From: a virus
Reading direction: 5' to 3' (one strand)
Length of the DNA stretch: 64,000 bases
IMG/VR virus record: IMGVR_UViG_3300036715_000626
Span: 141,016-205,015 of that record
In this document: positions 52,420-59,715 of the stretch, piece after piece
Layout of the letters: every line of letters begins with the position of its first letter
How positions within the stretch are numbered: the first letter of the stretch is position 1
Made by a program: the position numbers and the translations under genes
Notes under the pieces: generated by a model
The model's database searches: none
What the model saw: the letters and a program-made list of their open reading frames with translations, nothing else
What the model was told of the DNA's origin: nothing

Positions 52420-54609
52420 TTAACCTCGTTTTGTTAAATATGTTCTGATTCTAATAATTACACGCACAGCATTTTTAATAATAACGTTATGCTGCATAGC
52501 TCTAAAACTATTGATAGGTTTATAACCTGCATAATTAATTGTAATCGTATTATTAATTTTAAATGCATCAGCCGTGATAGGTGTTACAGTGTCAATAACG
52601 GAATAAATAAATCTGGCACTAAATGTACCTACTATATCCATAGCTGTTTTAACGCTAAGCTTAGGTAATAAGTATATAGTATTAGGCGTATTTGTTAATA
52701 CCGGTAATGTTTCAAGTTTCTTAAACTTATATTGGCTGGTAAGTGCTGTAGTATCGTTTAATCTACTATTCCAACCATCTACTGTTATATGTAAATATTG
52801 ACTCATATGTTCGTCAAATAGTATAAAAGTGTTATTAATAATAAATACACCACTCCACCATTTAACACTTAATGACCATATACTATTAAATGGTATTGTA
52901 GTAAGTGTACCTAACATGATATTGGTCCCCAGGATTCCATTACTATCAATACTCGACCTACTTAATTTAGTGTAACCGCCATTCGCATCGTGTATTATAA
53001 AATAAACATAATTATTAAATACTAAAGTAGCTAACCCGAAACTACCAGTAGCATACCCAGTAGTACCATAAACACTTGCTGTACCTAATGGTTGTGAAAT
53101 CCACGCACCTATACTCCCATCAGAATTAATTACAGCATAGTAACCATCTGTTATGTATAGTCTAGATTTAGTTTTGAATAAGTAACCTTTCGATTGACTA
53201 CCTGTGTTAGGTAATGTAATAGCGACAAATGATCCCAAGGTACCATCAGTGTTGATATCAAATTTAAAACCCACTCTAGTACTAGAAATAAAGTTACCGG
53301 GAAAAGCTATCAATAACCCAGATAGATACATTTTATTCTTAGTAATAACTATACTAGGTTCTGATATATTAGGAGATACTCCGCTAGAAACCCATGCGCC
53401 AACATGACCGTTAATATCAATAGGAGCTTTATAAATAGTGTTATTAATACCACCACCTGTATAATTTCCTGATGATGTAGTAAAATTATTGCCACCAACC
53501 AAATAAACAGTGTTTTTTAACACTATTAAGCCGAACCCATTTAGTCCTGTTGGTAACCCAGACACACCGGTATCTTCCATCCAAGAGGTAGATGGTATAG
53601 ATCCATCAGGATTAAGCTCTTTGTAATAGGATTTATTTATAGAAGCGCCGACACCGTTAAACACATAGGTATACCCACCAAACTTATATATCCTACTTGA
53701 TGTAATAATAGACCCTGGATTAGCCCATAACGCATTATCTTGTGTATAATATGAATCGCTAGTATTATTAACTGGCGCTGTTAAAATAGCATTATCATAA
53801 TTAACTGGGTCTATAGTTTTTAGTAGGTTATTATTCCAGTAATTGTCGTAATGACTAAATTCGCACGGATACCCTATATATGCTCCAGTAGTAGCATTTA
53901 CGACATCTCCTACCTTAACCACACCAGTATCTACTACAAGCAAATCGTCACCGTTAACAACTGGATCAGTTACAGTTATATAAACGCCATCATCTGCCGT
54001 GAATATATTGTCGCCGGCAATCATTTCTAGTTTATCAGTATACATAACCCAATCAGTCTCGCCATCACCTTGTAACGCAATACCCGTTGAGATTACATCT
54101 AGACCGGATCCTAGATTGGCGCTTGTACCATTCTGCCACATAACTAAATCGTCGGTAACTTCGGCTATATTCATATTGGTAATCGCTACCATAGTTTTAT
54201 AACTTTCAAGTTTACCAGGAGCTGTCATTTTAACAACTAAGTTACAGCTAATATCGATATTTGTAGGAAGAAACGTCAAATAAATATTAGCTCCAGTTCT
54301 CGATACTTGAACGATCCCAGTAGTATCAGCATAAATATTAAAAGTATTGGCAGCATCATAGTTACTAATGGTTACTATAGCTACACTTCCTTCATATTGC
54401 GAAAGAGTTGCTACCGATAGTATAGGTCCAGCAGTTACCATGTTATTATTAAAAGAAGAAATAGCTGCCGTTAAATCGGCTCTTGTTAAGAGTATCCCGT
54501 TTCGAGTAGGCAGCCGTAATGTTAAATCGTTTGGTACTTGATCTGGTAACTGTATCTCCAATAGTTTACCATTTATTTTATTCCGAAAAGTTATTGATTT
54601 AGAAGCCAT
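52420..54609 (-). CDS. Kelch-like beta-propeller fibre protein, paralogue 3
   Basis: The 729-residue product has the same order of parts as the gene at 50151. The N-terminal attachment part includes PTRNGILLTRADL. It then has the WQNGTSANL block, GYPCEFSHYDNY, KELNPDGSIPSTSW, VSGLPTGLNG, kelch-like repeats and a C-terminal helical end. The propeller region differs more than the flanks. It is the first of the three tandem fibres, just after the outer-membrane-protein cassette's terminator. Confidence 0.75.
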   Translation of the reverse strand: MASKSITFRNKINGKLLEIQLPDQVPNDLTLRLPTRNGILLTRADLTAAISSFNNNMVTAGPILSVATLSQYEGSVAIVTISNYDAANTFNIYADTTGIVQVSRTGANIYLTFLPTNIDISCNLVVKMTAPGKLESYKTMVAITNMNIAEVTDDLVMWQNGTSANLGSGLDVISTGIALQGDGETDWVMYTDKLEMIAGDNIFTADDGVYITVTDPVVNGDDLLVVDTGVVKVGDVVNATTGAYIGYPCEFSHYDNYWNNNLLKTIDPVNYDNAILTAPVNNTSDSYYTQDNALWANPGSIITSSRIYKFGGYTYVFNGVGASINKSYYKELNPDGSIPSTSWMEDTGVSGLPTGLNGFGLIVLKNTVYLVGGNNFTTSSGNYTGGGINNTIYKAPIDINGHVGAWVSSGVSPNISEPSIVITKNKMYLSGLLIAFPGNFISSTRVGFKFDINTDGTLGSFVAITLPNTGSQSKGYLFKTKSRLYITDGYYAVINSDGSIGAWISQPLGTASVYGTTGYATGSFGLATLVFNNYVYFIIHDANGGYTKLSRSSIDSNGILGTNIMLGTLTTIPFNSIWSLSVKWWSGVFIINNTFILFDEHMSQYLHITVDGWNSRLNDTTALTSQYKFKKLETLPVLTNTPNTIYLLPKLSVKTAMDIVGTFSARFIYSVIDTVTPITADAFKINNTITINYAGYKPINSFRAMQHNVIIKNAVRVIIRIRTYLTKRG

Positions 54610-54664
54610 AGTGATATCCTAGTTTCAGTATTAATTCATTTATTTGCGTCGCTAAAAATAATGT

Positions 54665-54697
54665 AACAGTACTACCGACATAGTCGGTAGTACTGTT
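54665..54697 (-). terminator. Intrinsic terminator ending the signalling cassette
   Basis: A 15-bp perfect stem (AACAGTACTACCGAC) with an ATA loop is followed on the minus strand by ACATTATTTTTAGCG. It overlaps the stop of the outer membrane protein at 54696. Confidence 0.8.
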
Positions 54698-55886
54698 AGA
54701 AATCTGAATACCATTGTAGCATAATAGAACTTGATGATGTAACACTATCTTTAATAGTATCATTATTACCATATTCAGGAGTAAATCCTTTATAAGTACT
54801 AACTCCATCGGAATCATAATGACAGTATCTTAGTTTAAGTAGGTTATCTTTATTTAGCGATACTCCTATACTGGCGTTAATAGTTGTTCCTATATCAGCA
54901 TACGACAACAGCGATATCGGTTTACCGGCTAATAAACTATGGTATCCAGGAGATTTGTAAGCGTACTCGATTCCGAATGACATATCCTTATTCCAGATGA
55001 CGTCATCTACTTCTTTTTTAAATCCAGCAGTTATACTATAACCAGCTGTGTCATAACCACCAAAGTAATAGCCGTCATCTTCAAAAGGTTTCTTAGTAGG
55101 AGAGAGTTGTTCATTGTCACCAGATGATTTAGTTAATACCACACTACCATAATAAGTAAATCCAGTATTCTCTTCGTCACTATATGTAAAAGCTCCTCCA
55201 AGTATATCTGAAGCTATAATAGGGTTACTATTGATAACTTGTTCTATCTTGTAATAGTTAACTTCTAAATACAGATTATCCAACTGATGTTTATCTATAA
55301 TAAAATAACCACCGGTATTTTTATAACTATCGTAGGAAACCGGACCGCTACTAGCATCATAATCGTAGAATGATTTAAAATATTTATCAAAGTTTATCTT
55401 ACCACCGCTTAAAGTATGTTCCTTAGTTGGTTTATAGGTAAGTATGATTCCTTGCATTGTTACATCGTTTACATTATACAATCCGTTACCTAAACGAGTA
55501 CCATTATATGCCATTTCATAAAGAGTGCCTTTTCTAAAAGGAAACAAACCAACTGACACAGAAACATCTTTAAAGATGTTATATGTATAATACAGTTCAT
55601 TCAGATAGATAGCTTTCATCTTAGTGACATCATCTTTAACAATGCTGTTGTATACAGAATTATCTGTATAATATATACCTGGTGAAAAAGTAAACTTACT
55701 ATTACAAAAGTAGAAATCGTTATTAACAACAACGTCTACTGTATCAATATGCGAAGATATGTTCTTCCCATTCTCTTTATAAGTAGATAACGCGCTTGTT
55801 AGCTCTGCATTACCAGACATGTCGTATTTGAAATCAACAGGGTATAAAAAAGAGAAACATAAAACCATAAAAACGATGAACTTCAT
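54696..55886 (-). CDS. Outer-membrane-barrel-like protein
   Basis: The 396-residue product has a signal peptide (residues 1-16, hydrophobic core FIVFMVLCFSFL). The rest is many alternating amphipathic strands with short turns and it ends in a terminal Phe (QWYSDF), the usual sign of a beta-barrel substrate of the BAM complex. It lacks a lipobox. The style resembles porin-like proteins of Campylobacterota, but I cannot assign a family. Its start overlaps the stop of the secreted protein (ATGA), so the two are coupled. It is the last gene of the two-component cassette. Confidence 0.75.
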   Translation of the reverse strand: MKFIVFMVLCFSFLYPVDFKYDMSGNAELTSALSTYKENGKNISSHIDTVDVVVNNDFYFCNSKFTFSPGIYYTDNSVYNSIVKDDVTKMKAIYLNELYYTYNIFKDVSVSVGLFPFRKGTLYEMAYNGTRLGNGLYNVNDVTMQGIILTYKPTKEHTLSGGKINFDKYFKSFYDYDASSGPVSYDSYKNTGGYFIIDKHQLDNLYLEVNYYKIEQVINSNPIIASDILGGAFTYSDEENTGFTYYGSVVLTKSSGDNEQLSPTKKPFEDDGYYFGGYDTAGYSITAGFKKEVDDVIWNKDMSFGIEYAYKSPGYHSLLAGKPISLLSYADIGTTINASIGVSLNKDNLLKLRYCHYDSDGVSTYKGFTPEYGNNDTIKDSVTSSSSIMLQWYSDF

Positions 55887-56173
55887 CGTGGATCCTCCAA
55901 GTCGGTATTTTCAAAACTTCTATAACTAACAGAGGTTACTTCTTTATCGATACACTCTTTTAGTAGATGTTTATCTTTCACAGATAAGGGTAATTTTGTA
56001 TACAATTGTAATTTATTATTATTATAGGCCCGTAACCAGCCTTTCGGCTTTTTTATATTCATGTCAATACCGTATTTATTAAATACATTTTCGCAGTATT
56101 GTTCTGGTTGGTCTGGGTATATGTTAGTTGCTATTAAACAGTTAAAAAATAATAATAGGATAAATTTATTCAT
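55883..56173 (-). CDS. Small secreted/periplasmic protein
   Basis: The 96-residue product has a clear signal peptide (hydrophobic residues 4-16). The mature part has two cysteines (CEN near residue 27 and KECID near residue 74) that could form a disulfide. It is translationally coupled to the outer membrane protein by a 4-nt overlap and lies directly after the sensor kinase. It might be a ligand-binding or partner protein for the kinase or the barrel; this is inference from position. Confidence 0.7.
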   Translation of the reverse strand: MNKFILLLFFNCLIATNIYPDQPEQYCENVFNKYGIDMNIKKPKGWLRAYNNNKLQLYTKLPLSVKDKHLLKECIDKEVTSVSYRSFENTDLEDPR

Positions 56174-56193
56174 CTAGCATTCCATTAAAGTAT

Positions 56194-57594
56194 TTAATCA
56201 TCGCGTCTCGGTTTAACAGGAATAGTTATTTTGAACAACGTCCCATCTTTAGACGTATTTATCAGCTTAACATCCCCACCGGAATTAACAGCGATTCCTT
56301 TTGTAAATGATAGACCAGCTCCTCTTGGGACAATACTGTCCTTAAGTATACCAATCTTAACCATGAATTTAAGGAACCAAGATCTATTATTAATATTTTC
56401 ACCTTGCATAGTTTTAGTAGTATACCCATAGCTAAATATTTCATTTGTTTCTACTATATTACCAGCTCTATCTCTGATACCTCTACCGTTATCGGAGAAA
56501 TAAATATTAAGTTTATACTTACTTGGTAATAACTCAGCTCCGATAGTGATGACCGTAGCTTTAGCTTCTATACTATTAGTAGTATGAGCATGTATTATAT
56601 TTAATAGATCGCCATTAGTCATACCATAACCGACAGCATAATTCTTTAATATATCGAGGTTATTATAAACCACGGTTACTTTATTAACCTTCAAACTGTT
56701 GTTTGTTTTTATAATATTATCTATAATACTATGTATCGCTGTATTACCGTTACTGTATTTTATATGTTTACTGGCAGCCATTTGATTTAATGGTGCTTCT
56801 AAACGTTCTATAGCAAACTTCATCTTTAAGAAATAGTTCTTAGCTATATCGTCATTAATTAGATCTTTATTGCGTAAAACACAATCAGCACATTTTGTAG
56901 TATCTACATCAGTTTCAGAGGTGCATAGATTACATATCCCGGACTTACTATATGAACATGGGAATAGTGTAGAATATAAGTCCCATACTAATGTTTTAAT
57001 AAGAGCTACTGGCATACCCATTTCATGGTGCGCAGATTCTGACATATCTCTCTGTAGTTTATTTTCTAATCCTATCTTATACGACGTTTTCTCAATAGCG
57101 GCATTACGGTTTTCTATGTATAGCTGTTTAAGAAATATGTAGCTATACAATAAAAAAAATATGAACGAGTTTAAATACATAATATTAAGAAATGTATCTA
57201 TGTAACGCTTATCGTTAACAACGATCGTATGATCATTATATCTAAGTACGGTCTTAAGATCAGCAGTAAAACTTCCCAAATATTTAGCCTGATCTGGTTG
57301 AGCAGGAGTTAATAATAAATACCCATCTTTACCTAAGATGTAATTCATATTACCATCTGTAATAGTTTCACATGACACTACACTACACATAAGACTAAGG
57401 TCTTCTCCTTCTCTACTTACAATAGTAGAGAGCTTCTTAATATAATCAGTCATAGTTCCTTTATAAATAGAATGCACTGTAGATACTTCTATTATTAGGA
57501 AAATTATAAAAAACATTATATAGTACTTAATAAATTTATATATTGTTTTGCTATTAAAAAACAGCATGAACTTATCAATGTCTATTTGTAACAT
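56194..57594 (-). CDS. Membrane sensor histidine kinase with cysteine cluster
   Basis: The 466-residue product has transmembrane helices at about 24-40 and 137-156 around a 95-residue periplasmic region with two cysteines (C70, C75). An H-box follows (AHHEMGMP, probable phospho-acceptor H190). A cysteine cluster (C213, C221, C224, C235, C238) sits between the two expected DHp helices. The GHKL ATPase motifs are complete: N-box LLNIIHAHTTN, G1 SDNGRGI, F-box FSYGYTTK, G2 GAGLSFTKG. It should autophosphorylate and pass phosphate to the receiver encoded 4 nt upstream. The cysteine insert could bind zinc or sense redox state. Confidence 0.88.
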   Translation of the reverse strand: MLQIDIDKFMLFFNSKTIYKFIKYYIMFFIIFLIIEVSTVHSIYKGTMTDYIKKLSTIVSREGEDLSLMCSVVSCETITDGNMNYILGKDGYLLLTPAQPDQAKYLGSFTADLKTVLRYNDHTIVVNDKRYIDTFLNIMYLNSFIFFLLYSYIFLKQLYIENRNAAIEKTSYKIGLENKLQRDMSESAHHEMGMPVALIKTLVWDLYSTLFPCSYSKSGICNLCTSETDVDTTKCADCVLRNKDLINDDIAKNYFLKMKFAIERLEAPLNQMAASKHIKYSNGNTAIHSIIDNIIKTNNSLKVNKVTVVYNNLDILKNYAVGYGMTNGDLLNIIHAHTTNSIEAKATVITIGAELLPSKYKLNIYFSDNGRGIRDRAGNIVETNEIFSYGYTTKTMQGENINNRSWFLKFMVKIGILKDSIVPRGAGLSFTKGIAVNSGGDVKLINTSKDGTLFKITIPVKPRRDD

Positions 57595-57598
57595 GACC

Positions 57599-58228
57599 TT
57601 ACTCGTACAAGAAACTGTTTATACGGGATACTCTATCAGAGTTTTTATTCATATAGTAGTTGTTAATATTTAAACCGGTTACTGTTTCAAATTTATTAAT
57701 ATAATACATAATATCCGCATTGCGGCGGTTCATGGTATGCGCAGTACTAAATAGTATTTTAGCATTAGGGTTCTTATCTAGAATAAGAATAGCGATGTCC
57801 ACACCATCGAATTCTACATAAGCTCCATCTTGCAGCTTAACGATATAACCAAGTGTTATATCTAAGATAGCGTAATCGACTTTACCATTTTCAATACTAC
57901 AATACTTATGTGCCATTAACCCTGCTCTAGGATCAAGACATTTAACCAAAGTGAAATCGTTTAAAACATCCTTCTGGTACAAACGTTTTATATTTTTAAA
58001 ATCTACTGAATAAAGTATGTATGTTTCTGGAATATCATCCATAATAAATAGATATGGTTTGTCACAGCCTACACAAGATACTTCTGCTGAGGGAACACTA
58101 GTATAGTCAATAGTTGTATCATATACTGTTTTAGCATGTGTTTCTGTTATAGCTTCCAGTACTGGAGATATAGCCGAAGTATTATCTTTCTTAAATAGTC
58201 TGGTTAATAGCTTTATATATTTTAGCAT
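57599..58228 (-). CDS. Stand-alone response-regulator receiver protein
   Basis: The 209-residue product has the receiver-domain residues in order. These are an acidic pair IMDDIPE (D64, D65), a phospho-acceptor strand YAILDITLG (D123), ILFSTAH (T162) and a conserved lysine in YYMNKNSD (K195). Spacings are longer than in CheY, with an insertion after the acceptor strand. There is no DNA-binding output domain. The N-terminal 55 residues hold a CVGC pair. It ends 4 nt before the kinase, so the two form a classic receiver-kinase gene pair. Confidence 0.72.
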   Translation of the reverse strand: MLKYIKLLTRLFKKDNTSAISPVLEAITETHAKTVYDTTIDYTSVPSAEVSCVGCDKPYLFIMDDIPETYILYSVDFKNIKRLYQKDVLNDFTLVKCLDPRAGLMAHKYCSIENGKVDYAILDITLGYIVKLQDGAYVEFDGVDIAILILDKNPNAKILFSTAHTMNRRNADIMYYINKFETVTGLNINNYYMNKNSDRVSRINSFLYE

Positions 58229-58229
58229 T

Positions 58230-58670
58230 TTAGTTTCCTGTAAAGATTGATCGAATCATATCTAGTATTTCTTTTGTCAATGTTGGATTTATGTAATGTA
58301 TACCTACCAATATAACTATTAAAATACCGATAGAAATTATAATTTTACCGCTATCCGGAAAATCACTAAAAAACCCTTTACTAGGTTTAACAACAACAGG
58401 TGCAGCTTCAGAATTAACATTCTTTTTTAAACTAGAAAGCATTTCAATGTTAGCATCTATTAATTTATTTAAAGTTACTATTTGACTAAACTTCATAGTT
58501 TGCATAGAGGATTTATAATTACTATGTAACAATATTAATGTTTCGAATACTTCATCAGTTACATCTTTTAATTGTACTAAACGTGTAAAGTCATCATTGT
58601 TATCATTTTCAATATGAGTGTCATATATTTCATCTTTTAGAGCAAGCAATCTTTTTTCTACATTATCCAT
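58230..58670 (-). CDS. Membrane-anchored coiled-coil protein
   Basis: The 146-residue product is helical and charged in residues 1-95 (heptad pattern) and has one transmembrane segment near residues 113-132 (IIISIGILIVILVGIHYI). A short tail follows. The soluble part is predicted on the N-terminal side of the anchor. It ends 1 nt before the receiver's stop-to-start gap and probably starts the cassette. It might tether or partner the receiver at the membrane; this is inference only. Confidence 0.68.
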   Translation of the reverse strand: MDNVEKRLLALKDEIYDTHIENDNNDDFTRLVQLKDVTDEVFETLILLHSNYKSSMQTMKFSQIVTLNKLIDANIEMLSSLKKNVNSEAAPVVVKPSKGFFSDFPDSGKIIISIGILIVILVGIHYINPTLTKEILDMIRSIFTGN

Positions 58671-58720
58671 CTTTTTCTCCCTTAAAATCGTTAAATAATC
58701 AATAAATACTCAAAGATTAA

Positions 58721-58749
58721 TACAACACATAGCATAGCTATGTGTTGTA
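58721..58749 (-). terminator. Intrinsic terminator upstream of the cassette
   Basis: A 13-bp perfect stem (TACAACACATAGC) with an ATA loop sits after the stop of the holin-like gene at 58757. The minus-strand tail is TTAATCTTTGAGTATTT. Confidence 0.7.
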
Positions 58750-58756
58750 TCATATG

Positions 58757-59062
58757 TTATTTAGTAACGGTTTTCTCGATGTTAGATAAAACATTTGTTA
58801 TTGGGTTATCCGTACTAGCACTTGTTGATGTGTAGAATCCGTACGCTGCTGCTAGTGCTGCACATATTGTACCATAGAGTACATTGGTTGCTCCGTCTGG
58901 TTTACCCCATGCAAATATCATAACAATACCAATAGTAGATATTACCCATGTTACAAGGATAGTTAAAAGGACTGCTTTTCTAAATCGTGTAGGTTCACCT
59001 TCAGTCCATAGTATAAACTTACGAACATAGGTATTTTCGTTTTTAATAGTTTCTTCTTCCAC
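58757..59062 (-). CDS. Holin-like small membrane protein
   Basis: The 101-residue product has two hydrophobic segments, near residues 27-50 (AVLLTILVTWVISTIGIVMIF) and 62-80 (GTICAALAAAYGF), and a charged N-terminus. Size and topology resemble phage holins, but it is not near the lysin genes at 7337-8911. It could equally be an accessory membrane protein of the region. It is a single gene between two terminators. Confidence 0.6.
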   Translation of the reverse strand: MEEETIKNENTYVRKFILWTEGEPTRFRKAVLLTILVTWVISTIGIVMIFAWGKPDGATNVLYGTICAALAAAYGFYTSTSASTDNPITNVLSNIEKTVTK

Positions 59063-59112
59063 ACAGTATCCTTAATTTTAAAATAATCACTAAAGATCAA
59101 AAAAATAACCTA

Positions 59113-59138
59113 GTATGAAGGTCATATGACCTTCATAC
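59113..59138 (-). terminator. Intrinsic terminator
   Basis: A perfect 26-nt palindrome (GTATGAAGGTCATATGACC...) is followed on the minus strand by TAGGTTATTTTTTTGATC. It overlaps the stop of the gene at 59122. Confidence 0.8.
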
Positions 59139-59625
59139 CATTTTTAAGATTAAAGATCATGATTAGCGCATTATTAATCACGATCTCTATTACAGGGGGT
59201 TTCCCGAAGTCATAATCGACTAACTCTTTCTCCGGTACTTGTTTAGAACCCGTATTAATCGGGATCGTGTACATACCGGGATACTCACCTCTGGTAATGC
59301 TACCATTGGCAAGATATAGAACATTTATACCATCAGTGTATAAATCATTCTCTTCGGTGATTTTAATAACATCATTACTAGCACTACTAGTAAAATGTTC
59401 TATAAGTTCCCCTAAGTGACCTATTCGGTAAATATCGTGGTTAAAGATATTTTCATCTTTAGCTAAACGCTTACCGGAATTAATATAAAACAAAATACTA
59501 CCAACACTTCCATAACGTGCTGTATACAAATTGGTATAGAACACCGATCCAAAGATACGATGTTCTACTTGCTTAATTAGGACAATACTGTCTATCTTAT
59601 TTTGTTCTACTACAAATATGGACAT
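59122..59625 (-). CDS. Hypothetical protein
   Basis: The product has 167 residues from the ATG at 59625, which follows GAAGGAGGACAGT. A longer frame up to 59862 is rejected because it would cross the terminator at 59688 and overlap the helicase gene. It is soluble and beta-rich with no recognised motif. It forms a single-gene unit between two terminators. Confidence 0.65.
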   Translation of the reverse strand: MSIFVVEQNKIDSIVLIKQVEHRIFGSVFYTNLYTARYGSVGSILFYINSGKRLAKDENIFNHDIYRIGHLGELIEHFTSSASNDVIKITEENDLYTDGINVLYLANGSITRGEYPGMYTIPINTGSKQVPEKELVDYDFGKPPVIEIVINNALIMIFNLKNGMKVI

Positions 59626-59687
59626 ACTGTCCTCCTTCACTCTTAAACTATTTTTATAATATGTATTCAAAAAAAATTGAAACCTAT

Positions 59688-59715
59688 AGTAGTAACCGTA
59701 TATACGGTTACTACT
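59688..59715 (-). terminator. Intrinsic terminator at helicase end
   Basis: A perfect 28-nt palindrome (AGTAGTAACCGTATATACGG...) is followed on the minus strand by a T8 run (ATAGGTTTCAATTTTTTTTG). It overlaps the helicase stop at 59711. Confidence 0.85.

Noticed and set aside
56194-58228. Kinase and receiver as an anti-sigma or unrelated GHKL ATPase pair
   Set aside because: The kinase has an H-box before the ATPase and two membrane helices, and the adjacent protein has receiver residues in order, which fits a two-component pair better; the receiver remains the weaker call.
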